Shown here piece after piece: positions 8,909 through 18,037 of a DNA stretch of 64,000 nucleotides (position 1 is its first letter; each line of letters begins with the position of its first letter). A program made the translations under genes and the position numbers. A model generated the notes under the pieces. That model worked only from the letters and a program-made list of their open reading frames with translations. It searched no databases and was not told where the DNA came from. This stretch comes from Gulbenkiania mobilis (GTDB lineage: Bacteria > Pseudomonadota > Gammaproteobacteria > Burkholderiales > Chromobacteriaceae): contig SMDA01000002.1 of the NCBI GenBank assembly GCA_004346645.1, positions 1-64,000 of the forward strand. Reading direction: 5' to 3'.

Positions 8909-10720
8909 CTAGCGATACTGCGCGGGCAGACGGTCATAGACCTCGCTGGCCACTACCCGAAGGCCTTCGTACGCGGGTTCGCTCTCGGGCAGGGCGTTGT
9001 AGTAGTCCCCGGCATACGTCGGAAACGAAGCCAGGCTCGTGCGCAAGGTGGCTTCGGCCAACCTGCCTTCCCCGGCCAGCGCTTCGAGCTGCGCCTTCTT
9101 GAGCATCACGTCCGGATAGGGCCGGAACGCTGCCAGCAGAGTAATCCAGTGACGCTTTTCCGAGAGGTGCTCACGCGTGGGGGGCAGGTAATTGTCGAGC
9201 GTGTTGAGCGCGTGAAAGGCAAACATCGGTTCGTCGCGTACGATCGCCTCCAGCCGGTTCACGCGAACGGCATCCCGCCCGGGGTTGCCAGTCGGTGTAT
9301 ACAAGTCGACCAGCTCCCAGTAGCGCGGCATGGTCATCACGGAGAGCACACCGACCAACAGCAGGGCGGCCCCTGTTGCCAGACTGCCGGCACGCGGCAG
9401 GCGCAGTACCCGGCCCGGCGCTAGCGTCAGCCAGATGACGCACACGGCCAGGAAATACAGGTACCACAGGGGGTACTCCAGCAGGCTATGGATGAAGCTG
9501 ACGGACAGCGCCATCACCGGCAGCAGGGTTTCCACCGTGGCGGGCTGACGGAAGAACGGGATCAGCAACAGAAAAAAGCCCCCCACCGCCAAGAGGGTAC
9601 CGGCCAGCCCGGTTTCGGCGAGCAGCTGCAGGATAAGGTTGTGACAATGCGTAAAGAGGCCGCTGTTGTAGCCGGCCGCGGCGAACGCCGGCAGTGTCTG
9701 CAGTCGTACGCTCTGTACGGCAAACTGCGACCAGCCGGCGCCGAACCAGGGCGCATCGCGGAACACCAGCCACGCCTTGTGCATCTCCCCCAGCCGACGC
9801 GAGCCCATGCCATCACTGTTGCTGGCCAGTCGCTCTATGCCGCTGGCACCGGTGACTTGCGAGGCCATCAGCCAAGACAGCAGCTGATTGAAGAGCGGCA
9901 GCAGCAGTTGGAACAGCAGCACACATCCGGCCACCGCAGTCACCACCCCCAGCATGCGCCGCACAGTGTAGGTGCGCGCCCGCCAGTACCATATTCCGGC
10001 AAGGGCCACCTCGGCCACCAGGTACAACAGTACCGTCCGCGAACCGGCCCAAGCCAGCATGGCAGACAGCCATAGCGTAAGCACGATCAGCCATTTGCGC
10101 GACATCTGACCGGTCACATGCAGGTAGACCCCACACAGCAGACCCCACATCAGGTAATGCGCATACTGGTTGCGCTGGCCGATATGCCCGAAGACGTTGG
10201 TGGTCGGATGACTGTGATCATAGAACAGCACCCCACCCATCACCTGCGCCAACCCGGTCAACTGGCAAAAGCCGATCAGGGACTGGACGATCGCGCCGGC
10301 CACCAACGCCCAGGCCAGCGCTGTCAGCACCCTGGAAGTACCGAAGTGCAGCTTGAGCTGAGCCGTCACTAACGCCAAGACGGCCAGCGCCACAAAGGCC
10401 AGTGCCGTGGCGGAATTGAGCCCGGGAAACACCAGCGGCACCAGCCACACCTGCGCCTGCCAGTAGGCAGCCAGCCCCAGCATCCACACAGCGGCAGCCG
10501 GTAACTGGCGCAGCCCCTGCCCCGCCAACAGCAGACATGCTCCTGCCAGCGCTGTCAGCCACACTACGTTGATCTCACCGAAGTACTGCGGCAGGGGGAC
10601 ATAGTGCACGCGTGACGCGAAGGGCACGATAGCGATCAGAGCCCAGGCGAACAGGGCCAAGCTGGGCAGGCATTGCAATACAGCGTTACGCGGCAGCATG
10701 GGAGCAGGATTGGGAGACAA
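8909..10720 (-). CDS. PglL/TfpO-type O-oligosaccharyltransferase, second of a tandem pair
   Basis: A polytopic inner-membrane enzyme of 603 residues of the Wzy/WaaL/PglL superfamily. About a dozen membrane helices are visible. The large periplasmic loop and Wzy_C region carry the motif HCHNLILQLLAETG (about residue 357), typical of the PglL group that moves lipid-linked oligosaccharides to pilin. A soluble C-terminal tail of about 150 residues follows the last helix. It lies 58 bases after a paralogue (10779-12608) with the same architecture, and both are downstream of two pilins, which supports pilin glycosylation over O-antigen ligation. One uptake-like word lies at 9053. The glycan is unknown. 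Confidence 0.85.
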   Translation of the reverse strand: MSPNPAPMLPRNAVLQCLPSLALFAWALIAIVPFASRVHYVPLPQYFGEINVVWLTALAGACLLLAGQGLRQLPAAAVWMLGLAAYWQAQVWLVPLVFPGLNSATALAFVALAVLALVTAQLKLHFGTSRVLTALAWALVAGAIVQSLIGFCQLTGLAQVMGGVLFYDHSHPTTNVFGHIGQRNQYAHYLMWGLLCGVYLHVTGQMSRKWLIVLTLWLSAMLAWAGSRTVLLYLVAEVALAGIWYWRARTYTVRRMLGVVTAVAGCVLLFQLLLPLFNQLLSWLMASQVTGASGIERLASNSDGMGSRRLGEMHKAWLVFRDAPWFGAGWSQFAVQSVRLQTLPAFAAAGYNSGLFTHCHNLILQLLAETGLAGTLLAVGGFFLLLIPFFRQPATVETLLPVMALSVSFIHSLLEYPLWYLYFLAVCVIWLTLAPGRVLRLPRAGSLATGAALLLVGVLSVMTMPRYWELVDLYTPTGNPGRDAVRVNRLEAIVRDEPMFAFHALNTLDNYLPPTREHLSEKRHWITLLAAFRPYPDVMLKKAQLEALAGEGRLAEATLRTSLASFPTYAGDYYNALPESEPAYEGLRVVASEVYDRLPAQYR

Positions 10721-10778
10721 AAGGGAGAAGGATAGCGCAGCCGCCCGCTACATGAAATGCGAGCAGGTGCGCCAACGG

Positions 10779-12608
10779 TCAGAACAGCAAGGTCCGGCTG
10801 ACGGGCGCAGCCACAGTGTTGACTGCGGCCAGGGCGCCCTCACGCTGATACGTGGCAAGCGCCGTCTCAGACAGGCGTTGCAGGGGCACTAAGGCCGGAT
10901 GCTTCTGGCTGTGCAGCATCCCGAAGATGAACGGCAGTGCATCGGGGTACGCGGCAATTGCCTGCACCACCAAGTCGCGAGCGCCCGCAGCATCGCCCTT
11001 GTACGCCCGCAGCATTGCCACCTTCAACAGCAGGTTGACATAAGGGCGGTATTTCAGGAGGGGCTCGAGTTTGGCAAGCTTGATATTCACATACTCGGCG
11101 CTGGGAACCAGATAATTGGCCAGCACCATGTCTGCATCGTAACGCCAGACAGGGTTCAGCCCGATGCGTTCCAGCTGGGCAATACGCTGCTCGTTCTCGG
11201 CCACCGAGGGCGCCGGAATGTTGTACGCCACCAGTTTCCAGAAGTTGGGCAGGCCGGTGGCCAGATAGACACCCATGGCCAGAACCAGGCTGCCTCCCAG
11301 CAGACGCCGTAGGGCCGGGCGGATCTCCAGCGTGATGGGCCGAAGCGGTGACAGGGCCAGCACCAAGCATAGTCCCAAGAGGAAAGGCAGGTACCACAAC
11401 GGGTATTCAAACATCGAATGTCCCAGCGTCACCATGGCCATGCTGATCAGGAACAGGTTTTCCGGCGTCGTCTCGCCCTTGCGGAAATAAGGCAGCAGGC
11501 AGAGGAGCAGCCCCCCCACCACGATCAGGGTACCGACGATGCCTGTTTCGGCCAACAGCTGGAAGATCAGGTTATGGCTGTGGGTGAAGAGAGCGCTCTC
11601 GGGTACCTTGGGCAGGCCGCCGTAGGCTTCCAGCCAGACACTCTGTGCCGCATAGCCACCCCAGCCCACGCCAAACCAGGGATGCGTCTGGAACACCATC
11701 CACGCCTTAGTCCACTCCACTCGCCGCCGCGCACCAAAACCCGCATCCATCAATCGGTCCGCACCGCTGGACAGATGCAGGGGCAGACCAAGGGCGGACA
11801 GTCCCTGATTGATTTCCTGCATGAAAAACTGCGTGAAGGCGATGGCCATCACCGCCCAGGCCGCGGCCTTGCCGAACTGCTGCACGGTCGCATCCTGGCG
11901 TGCGCGCACTGCCCACAGCAAGGCCAGCAGGCCAAACCCCAGGCCGTAGGCGAGCACCAGACGCGAGCCCGACCACCCCATCACCAACGTCAGGAATGCG
12001 ATCGCAGGAAGGAAAAGCACGGTGCGCAAGCGACCGTGTGCGTGCAGATAGCAGGCGGCGATCATTCCCCATCCCAGATAATGGGCGAACTGGTTACGCT
12101 GTCCAATGTTGCCCATGATGTTGCCTGTGGGGTTCATGGCGTCCACTACCAGCCAGCCCCGGGCCAAGGAAGCAAGCCCCAAGGCCTGCGCGACCCCTAC
12201 CAAGGCCTGTCCTAAGGCACCGAAGACAAGCAGATGGGCTACCAGGGTTACAAGACGCTCTTTACCGTTGTCTGCCGCTTCCCGGAAAAAAACCTGACTT
12301 CCGATGGCGCCCGCACTCAGTACCAGAACAGCCTGTCCACTGAGAAAGTCGGATCTTCGGCCTGCAATGACAGCCACGACCATCAACAGGACCATCACCA
12401 AAGCTGCATACGGCAGTTGAGAACACTGACTTTCACGTGCGCCTTCTTGCCTTGGCATCAAAAGCAACACCATCAGTCCGGACACGGCCAGCATGTCCGT
12501 CAAGGCATCCGGGAGAGGGGAAAATCTCCATACATTGTTGAAGGCGATGATGAGGACGATGCCAAGCCCCACAGCCATCCCAAGTGATCTGTATTTTTCG
12601 TTGTTCAT
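10779..12608 (-). CDS. PglL/TfpO-type O-oligosaccharyltransferase, first of a tandem pair
   Basis: A 609-residue polytopic membrane protein of the Wzy_C/PglL superfamily with about 12 helices, the motif HSHNLIFQLLAETG near residue 340 and a soluble C-terminal tail. By context it probably transfers a lipid-linked glycan to the adjacent pilins in the periplasm. The assumed ATG at 12608 comes directly after the U-tract of the pilin terminator and has no Shine-Dalgarno sequence; a start ten codons later (MAVGLGIV) is possible but also has a weak site. Expression probably depends on read-through of the terminator. One uptake-like word lies at 11547. Confidence 0.85.
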   Translation of the reverse strand: MNNEKYRSLGMAVGLGIVLIIAFNNVWRFSPLPDALTDMLAVSGLMVLLLMPRQEGARESQCSQLPYAALVMVLLMVVAVIAGRRSDFLSGQAVLVLSAGAIGSQVFFREAADNGKERLVTLVAHLLVFGALGQALVGVAQALGLASLARGWLVVDAMNPTGNIMGNIGQRNQFAHYLGWGMIAACYLHAHGRLRTVLFLPAIAFLTLVMGWSGSRLVLAYGLGFGLLALLWAVRARQDATVQQFGKAAAWAVMAIAFTQFFMQEINQGLSALGLPLHLSSGADRLMDAGFGARRRVEWTKAWMVFQTHPWFGVGWGGYAAQSVWLEAYGGLPKVPESALFTHSHNLIFQLLAETGIVGTLIVVGGLLLCLLPYFRKGETTPENLFLISMAMVTLGHSMFEYPLWYLPFLLGLCLVLALSPLRPITLEIRPALRRLLGGSLVLAMGVYLATGLPNFWKLVAYNIPAPSVAENEQRIAQLERIGLNPVWRYDADMVLANYLVPSAEYVNIKLAKLEPLLKYRPYVNLLLKVAMLRAYKGDAAGARDLVVQAIAAYPDALPFIFGMLHSQKHPALVPLQRLSETALATYQREGALAAVNTVAAPVSRTLLF

Positions 12609-12638
12609 AAAAATAAAAAAGCGCCCTGATCGGGCGCT
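12609..12638 (-). terminator. Terminator or attenuator between pilin and glycosyltransferase genes
   Basis: On the minus strand the stem GCGCCCGATCAGGGCGC (12621-12637; 7 bp arms GCGCCCT/GGGCGCT style) is followed by TTTTTTATTTTT. It starts 20 bases past the stop of the pilin gene at 12658, and its T-run abuts the start codon of the next gene. It would cap the abundant pilin transcript and let a small share continue. Confidence 0.85.
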
Positions 12639-12657
12639 TAGCAGGTCTTAAATAGCA

Positions 12658-13122
12658 TTAGCGGCAGTTACTCGGTACCCACTTAGCTTCAACAGCAGTG
12701 GTGCCAGAAGCGCTGCAATTCCAGGCAATGCTGCCACCCGAAGCGATACCAGTCAAAACCAACTGTTTCTTAGTTGCATCGACTACAGGTTTGTACTCAA
12801 TAGTAATCGTTCCTTGGCTTGCACTCGTGCTGGTTGCCGTGACACTTTCTACGGCATTACCGGTAATAGATGTGGGTTCCGGCAATCCATAAGTACCGTT
12901 GCTGGCTGCGACACCACCCGATGCGTGGAAGGTGCCTTTCGTCGAGTAATACTCAGTCATGGCCGTTTTGGCAGCTGCCGCGAGCGTCAAGCCTTCGCTG
13001 ACATGAGCGCGCTTGGTGTAGTCCTGATAAGCCGGAATGGCGATGGCGGCCAGAATACCAATAATGGCCACCACAATCATCAGCTCGATCAGGGTAAAGC
13101 CCTGCTGTACTTTTTTCATCAT
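12658..13122 (-). CDS. Type IV pilin, second in tandem
   Basis: A type IVa pilin subunit of 154 residues. The short basic leader MMKKVQQG is followed by the prepilin peptidase site and [20 protein letters not shown], with Glu at mature position 5. The globular part ends in a disulfide loop formed by two cysteines (WNCSASG and PSNCR). It is exported and assembled in the pilus; which of the two tandem pilins is the major one is not clear. It lies 24 bases after the other pilin gene, so they are probably co-transcribed, and a terminator follows. It could instead be a minor or DNA-binding pilin of ComP type. Confidence 0.95.
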   Translation of the reverse strand: MMKKVQQGFTLIELMIVVAIIGILAAIAIPAYQDYTKRAHVSEGLTLAAAAKTAMTEYYSTKGTFHASGGVAASNGTYGLPEPTSITGNAVESVTATSTSASQGTITIEYKPVVDATKKQLVLTGIASGGSIAWNCSASGTTAVEAKWVPSNCR

Positions 13123-13146
13123 TGCGTCCTCGTTTTGTCTAAAAAA

Positions 13147-13581
13147 CTATTCCCTGCAGTTAGTTGGCATCAACCGCCTTATTTCTGCAGAAGAACCCGT
13201 ACACCGCCAGAAATAGCCCCCGCTAGCGACCTGAGGGATCAGCCAAGCTTCAGCCCCGCTGGCGACCTTCTCGTTAAGCAGCACTGCAATAAGCATTTCA
13301 GTGCCGGATGCCCGCACCTCCAGCGCATTCACCGAAGCACCGGCATAGCTTTCGGGCGCTGACAATCCTGCAGAGGCATTGCTTGCCGGCCAGAACCCTT
13401 TTGCAGCATGAAACTCTTCCACTGCATGCTTTGCTGCGCTGGCCAGGCCCAAGGCTTCAGTAAGATAGGCCCGGCGAGTGTAATCCTGATAAGCCGGAAT
13501 CGCGATCGCCGCCAGAATACCAATAATCGCCACGACGATCATCAGTTCGATCAGGGTAAAACCTTGTTGCTGGTCGTGCAT
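13147..13581 (-). CDS. Type IV pilin, first in tandem
   Basis: A type IVa pilin-like protein of 144 residues starting MHDQQQG before [20 protein letters not shown]. The start at 13581 is preceded by GAGAGG; longer starts at 13611 or 13650 would give an unusually long leader and lie in the promoter. The leader is less basic than usual (no Lys or Arg before Gly), unlike the MMKKVQQG leader of its neighbour. It has a C-terminal cysteine pair (WRCTGSS and PTNCRE). Head domains of the two pilins differ, so this is a diverged pair, not a fresh duplication. A sigma-54-like promoter lies just upstream. Confidence 0.92.
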   Translation of the reverse strand: MHDQQQGFTLIELMIVVAIIGILAAIAIPAYQDYTRRAYLTEALGLASAAKHAVEEFHAAKGFWPASNASAGLSAPESYAGASVNALEVRASGTEMLIAVLLNEKVASGAEAWLIPQVASGGYFWRCTGSSAEIRRLMPTNCRE

Positions 13582-13610
13582 GGTGGCCTCTCGAAGTACG
13601 GCGTTGATCA

Positions 13611-13626
13611 TGCACGGATCATGCCA
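13611..13626 (-). promoter_or_regulatory. Possible sigma-54 promoter of the pilin operon
   Basis: On the minus strand TGGCATGATCCGTGCA keeps the GG (-24) and GC (-12) doublets at the required 10 base spacing; it differs from TGGCAC-N5-TTGCA at two positions. The predicted transcript would start near 13600, about 19 bases before the pilin ATG at 13581. Many type IV pilin genes use sigma-54 promoters. A single match of this quality can arise by chance. Confidence 0.45.
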
Positions 13627-13799
13627 GAACGGCAAACTGCTGTTTTTCATGCGTTTTCATGAGGCAGCCTCGTTACATACCTGTCGTCAGTGGTCCACAC
13701 CTGACGATTTTTGTCAGGTACCTTATTTACGACATTGACAAGCAGGGGCGGTGACTGGAGACGTGCTAGCATGGCGGGCCTGTTGTCAGGAGCTTTCGT

Positions 13800-15146
13800 A
13801 TGAGTAATGAGGCATGGCTTGAACGCAGCCGGGCAGCGGTATGGCACCCCTGCACGCAGATGAAGCGGCATGAAACCCTGCCGCTGATTCCGGTGGCCCG
13901 CGCCGAGGGGGTGTGGCTGGAGGACTTCGAGGGGCGTCGCTATCTCGATGCGGTCAGTTCTTGGTGGGTGAATTTGTTCGGGCACAACCATCCTCGCATG
14001 AAGGCTGCCTTGAAGGCCCAGCTGGACGAACTGGAACATGTCATCCTCGCGGGGTTCACCCATCGCCCGGTGGTGGAGCTTTCGGAACGGCTGGGCGCAC
14101 TGACAGGATTGGGGCACGCCTTCTACGGCTCGGACGGTGCCAGCGCGGTGGAGATTGCGCTCAAGATGAGCTTTCACTTCTGGCAGAACCGTGGTGAGCC
14201 AGGAAAAACACGCTTCGTCAGCCTGGAGAACAGCTACCACGGTGAGACCGTGGGCGCCCTCGGCGTGACCGACGTCCCGCTGTTCTCGCGCACCTATGCG
14301 CCACTGCTGCAACCTGGCCTGCGTGCACCCTCGCCGGACGCCAGGTTGGCCGAAGCCGGCGAGACGGCAGCCGATGTTGCCACACGGGCCGCCCAGGGGC
14401 TGGAGGCACTGCTGGAAGCGCACGCCAGCGAGATCGCCGCCTTGATCGTGGAGCCACTGGTCCAGGGCGCAGCGGGCATGGCGATGTACGACCCCAGCTA
14501 TCTTGCGACAGCCCGCCGCCTGTGCGACCGCTACCGTGTGCACCTGATCGCCGACGAGATTGCCGTGGGCTTCGGCCGCACGGGCAGCCTGTTTGCCTAC
14601 CAGCAGGCGGACATCCTGCCTGACTTCGTCTGCCTCTCCAAAGGGCTGACCGGCGGTTACCTACCCCTCTCCTGCGTGCTGACCAGCGATATGGTTTATC
14701 AGGCCTTCTATGATGACGACGTCACCCGGGGGTTCTTGCATTCGCACAGCTACACCGGCAATGCGCTGGCGTGCCGCGCGGCGCTCGAGGTGCTGGATAT
14801 CTTTGCGTCCGAAGATGTGCTTTCGGCCAACCAGGCACGTGCGGCCTGCTTCAGCCGGCTGCTGGAACCGGTGGCCCGCCATCCCTCTGTCCGACATTTC
14901 CGCCATTGCGGGATGATCTGGGCTTTTGACGTGGAAACGGATCGCCCCGACTTTGCCCAAGCCTTTTTCCAGGCGATGCTGGAGGAAGGCGTACTGCTGC
15001 GTCCGATTGGCCGTACGGTGTATTTTATGCCGCCCTACATCCTCGCCCCCGAGGAGATGCAGCACCTGGCCGCCGCCACACTGCGTACGCTGGACAGGCT
15101 GGGGCAGACCACGGCAACCGTCGACAGCGGCCCGGCGCTCCCGTAA
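13800..15146 (+). CDS. bioA: Adenosylmethionine-8-amino-7-oxononanoate aminotransferase
   Basis: BioA makes 7,8-diaminopelargonic acid from KAPA with SAM as amino donor, the antepenultimate step of biotin synthesis, using PLP in the cytoplasm. The 448-residue protein has the BioA start (WLERSRAAVWHPCTQMKRHE), the substrate segment SSWWVNLFGHNHP, FYGSDGASAVEIALKMSFHF, the PLP aspartate in IADEIAVGFGRTG and the Schiff-base lysine in CLSKGLTGGYLPLS (about residue 281). Length is normal. No other bio gene is adjacent. Two uptake-like words lie in the gene (14345 and 14822). Confidence 0.96.
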   Translation: MSNEAWLERSRAAVWHPCTQMKRHETLPLIPVARAEGVWLEDFEGRRYLDAVSSWWVNLFGHNHPRMKAALKAQLDELEHVILAGFTHRPVVELSERLGALTGLGHAFYGSDGASAVEIALKMSFHFWQNRGEPGKTRFVSLENSYHGETVGALGVTDVPLFSRTYAPLLQPGLRAPSPDARLAEAGETAADVATRAAQGLEALLEAHASEIAALIVEPLVQGAAGMAMYDPSYLATARRLCDRYRVHLIADEIAVGFGRTGSLFAYQQADILPDFVCLSKGLTGGYLPLSCVLTSDMVYQAFYDDDVTRGFLHSHSYTGNALACRAALEVLDIFASEDVLSANQARAACFSRLLEPVARHPSVRHFRHCGMIWAFDVETDRPDFAQAFFQAMLEEGVLLRPIGRTVYFMPPYILAPEEMQHLAAATLRTLDRLGQTTATVDSGPALP

Positions 15147-15208
15147 GCTTGACGCTTACCCGGAATTCATAACGACATCGACAGTCCCCTTACGCAAACG
15201 GCAGCCGT

Positions 15209-16723
15209 GTGGATCCACTTGCCCTGACCCTCCCCCCGACCGACCAGGACCCGAGCCTGGCCATGACCGAGCCTGCGCAGTTGCAGGACTGGCTGTCCAC
15301 GCTACCGTTCACGCGCCTGACCGACTGTGGTCGCCAGCTGGTCGAGGCCCTCAGCCAGCTTAACCGTGTACCCCTGGACTGCACCGTGCGCTACCGGCTG
15401 CTGCTGCAGTACCTGGCCACCATCGACCATTACTATCCGGCGCTGGAAGGCGAGATGCAGCAGGGAGATCCAACCACATCGATGCGTGCCCGGCAGGCCA
15501 CCCGCCTGGGGCTGCAGCTCTTCGTGGCGCTGCACACCGGCTTCAAGCGTGCCCTGAGCGACCGGCTGGCCAAGCGGGGCTTTCTGGAGCGCGATCAGCC
15601 CAAGATCGACCTGGCCGCCTACACCCTGTTGACGGCGCGGCAGATCATCTACATCGCGGCCGGCCATTACGCCAGCGTGGGTGAAGGCTTCTGGCATGAC
15701 TGCCATACCATCTACTGCACCGTGCGCGAGGCAGGCTGGGCTGACAGGCCCTCCATTGTGGAGGACACGCTTGAGGTGCTGTACCTGCAGATCCTGCTGA
15801 TGGGCATCACCCCCAGCAAGGGACTGACGGAGGCTGAGTTCTACCCGGCGCAGCAGATCATCCTCCAATATGCCTCCAGTGCCTGCCTGATCCCGGTCGA
15901 AGAGCTGGCGGGACCCATGGCGGGCTTCTACGTCCACTGCAACCACGACACCCCCCCTCGCTGGCTTGGCGGCGAAGGCAGCCAGCAGGCCGACTGGCTG
16001 CTCGATGTCAGCAGGTTGGCCGAACACCTGCATGAACGGCAGATGCAGCTGGAGCAGATAAAGGGCAGTAGCCCGGCGAGCGGCCCGGTGGAAACCGAGC
16101 TGGCGCTGGTGCGGCGCCTGACCCATGAATGGCGCCACCCTCCCCGCCGGCGGCATACCCGTCTGCCCTTGGGGGAGCGGGTGGCAGCCATCTCGCAACT
16201 GATACCGATCTGGCAATACCTGCAGGCCCAGGCGGGGCGGCCACTGCCGGGCGTACCCTTCGTCAAGCCGGCCCAGATGGAGGTGGTCAACCAGAGCCCG
16301 CTCGGTTTCCTGCTGCGCGGTCACAGCCAAGGTTACAGCCTGCGCGTAGGCGAGCTGCTGTTGCTACACCCGCCGGCCAAGCCCACGGCCTGCACCCTGT
16401 GCGTGATCCGATGGGTGGCCCTGCCGGCGGACAGCGACCTGCTGGAATGCGGCGTGGAGGTGCTCGGCCGGCTTCCGGTGCCGGTGCTGGCCATGCCCAC
16501 CATCACCCATCAGGCCGATACACTGCAGCCAGCACTCAAGCTGCCTGGCATCACCAAGCTGGGGCGGCCTCCGCTGCTGCTGCTGCCGGGACGGCTGTTC
16601 AGCCGGTTGCGCGAATTCCGCCTGCAGGAGGACGGGGACGAACGCTTGGTGCGCAGCACCCGCCTGGATCGGCAGACCCCGCACTACCAGCTGATGGAGT
16701 TCCAGGACAGCGCCCATTTCTGA
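15209..16723 (+). CDS. Uncharacterised protein with a C-terminal PilZ-like barrel
   Basis: I do not recognise this 504-residue protein with certainty. The first 300 residues look helical and soluble. The last 130 contain alternating strands ([39 protein letters not shown]) that resemble the beta barrel of atypical PilZ domains found in some betaproteobacterial c-di-GMP receptors; the classical RxxxR and D/NxSxxG motifs are not evident. There is no signal peptide or membrane helix. The start used is GTG at 15209; ATG at 15263 is an equally weak alternative, as neither has a good ribosome binding site. It lies between bioA and proB on the same strand. One uptake-like word lies at 16015. Confidence 0.8.
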   Translation: MDPLALTLPPTDQDPSLAMTEPAQLQDWLSTLPFTRLTDCGRQLVEALSQLNRVPLDCTVRYRLLLQYLATIDHYYPALEGEMQQGDPTTSMRARQATRLGLQLFVALHTGFKRALSDRLAKRGFLERDQPKIDLAAYTLLTARQIIYIAAGHYASVGEGFWHDCHTIYCTVREAGWADRPSIVEDTLEVLYLQILLMGITPSKGLTEAEFYPAQQIILQYASSACLIPVEELAGPMAGFYVHCNHDTPPRWLGGEGSQQADWLLDVSRLAEHLHERQMQLEQIKGSSPASGPVETELALVRRLTHEWRHPPRRRHTRLPLGERVAAISQLIPIWQYLQAQAGRPLPGVPFVKPAQMEVVNQSPLGFLLRGHSQGYSLRVGELLLLHPPAKPTACTLCVIRWVALPADSDLLECGVEVLGRLPVPVLAMPTITHQADTLQPALKLPGITKLGRPPLLLLPGRLFSRLREFRLQEDGDERLVRSTRLDRQTPHYQLMEFQDSAHF

Positions 16724-16784
16724 GGGCGCCCGGCCGATAGGTTTGGGGTACACTCGCAGCTTTGACGTTCAAGGATGGTTCAAG

Positions 16785-17906
16785 ATGCACTCGGTGATTC
16801 ATGCCGCCCAGAGGCTGGTGATCAAGGTCGGCTCCAGCCTCGTCACTAATGACGGCAAGGGCCTGGACTTGGCCGCACTGGCGCGCTGGGCTGCGGAGAT
16901 TGCCGAGCTCAAGCGCCGCGGCAAGGCCGTGGTGCTCGTCTCCTCCGGTGCGATCGCCGAAGGCTGCCAGCGCTTGGGCTGGGCACGGCGCCCCAAGGCG
17001 GTGCACGAGTTGCAAGCCGCTGCGGCCGTCGGCCAGATGGGGCTGTGCCAAGCCTACGAGAGTGCTTTTCGTGAGTATGGCCTGAAGACGGCGCAGGTAC
17101 TTCTGACGCACGAGGACCTGGCGGACCGGACGCGTTATCTGAACGCACGCAGTACCCTGCACACCCTGCTGAACTTGAACGTGGTCCCGATCATCAACGA
17201 GAACGATACGGTGGTGACCAACGAGATCCGCTTCGGCGACAACGACACGCTCGGGGCCTTGGTGACGAACCTGATCGAGGCCGACGCCCTGGTGATCCTC
17301 ACCGACCAGCAGGGCCTGTACACGGCAGACCCGCGCAAGCACCCTGAAGCGTGCTTGGTGCACGAAGCCCGCGCCGGTGATGTGGCCCTGGAGGACATGG
17401 CCGGGGGCGCAGGCTCCAGCGTCGGCACCGGCGGCATGATCACAAAGATCCTTGCGGCCAAGCGTGCCGCCCGCAGTGGCGCCGCCACGGTGATCGCCTG
17501 CGGCCGCGAACGCGAAGTATTGTCACGTCTGGCAGACGGCGAGGCCATTGGCACCCAGCTCGTACCACCTACCAGCCGCATGGCCGCTCGCAAGCAGTGG
17601 CTGGCCGACCACCTGCAGCTAGCCGGCAGGCTGACCCTGGATGCCGGCGCAGCCGAAGCCATCCGCGAACGCGGCACCAGCCTGCTGCCGATCGGCGTGA
17701 TGGCGGTGGACGGTCACTTTCTGCGCGGCGACTGCGTGGCCTGCGTGGACCCCTCGGGACAGGAAGTGGCCCGGGGCTTGGTGAACTACAGCTCCGACGA
17801 AGCACGGCAGATCATGCGCAAGCCTACCCGCGACATCGAACCCACGCTGGGCTACCTGGTGGAGCCGGAGCTCATCCACCGGGACAATATGGTGGCCCAG
17901 CACTGA
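16785..17906 (+). CDS. proB: Glutamate 5-kinase
   Basis: ProB phosphorylates glutamate, the first step of proline synthesis. The 373-residue protein begins [20 protein letters not shown] at 16785 with AAGGA upstream. It has the amino acid kinase domain ([47 protein letters not shown]) and a C-terminal PUA domain (about residues 280-365, including [13 protein letters not shown]), the full-length proteobacterial form. In many relatives it follows obgE; here it follows the PilZ-like gene. No other pro gene is in the window. Confidence 0.97.
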   Translation: MHSVIHAAQRLVIKVGSSLVTNDGKGLDLAALARWAAEIAELKRRGKAVVLVSSGAIAEGCQRLGWARRPKAVHELQAAAAVGQMGLCQAYESAFREYGLKTAQVLLTHEDLADRTRYLNARSTLHTLLNLNVVPIINENDTVVTNEIRFGDNDTLGALVTNLIEADALVILTDQQGLYTADPRKHPEACLVHEARAGDVALEDMAGGAGSSVGTGGMITKILAAKRAARSGAATVIACGREREVLSRLADGEAIGTQLVPPTSRMAARKQWLADHLQLAGRLTLDAGAAEAIRERGTSLLPIGVMAVDGHFLRGDCVACVDPSGQEVARGLVNYSSDEARQIMRKPTRDIEPTLGYLVEPELIHRDNMVAQH

Positions 17907-18037
17907 AGTTTCCCGGAGGCCTGCAGCAGACACCCAGGCTTCCGGACCGGCGCCCAGACGCCTTCAGCCCCTGTCCAGCCGGACGGGGGTTTTGATTTTA
18001 TAAACAGCAGTGCCTTTTTTGACGAGGATCAAACTCT

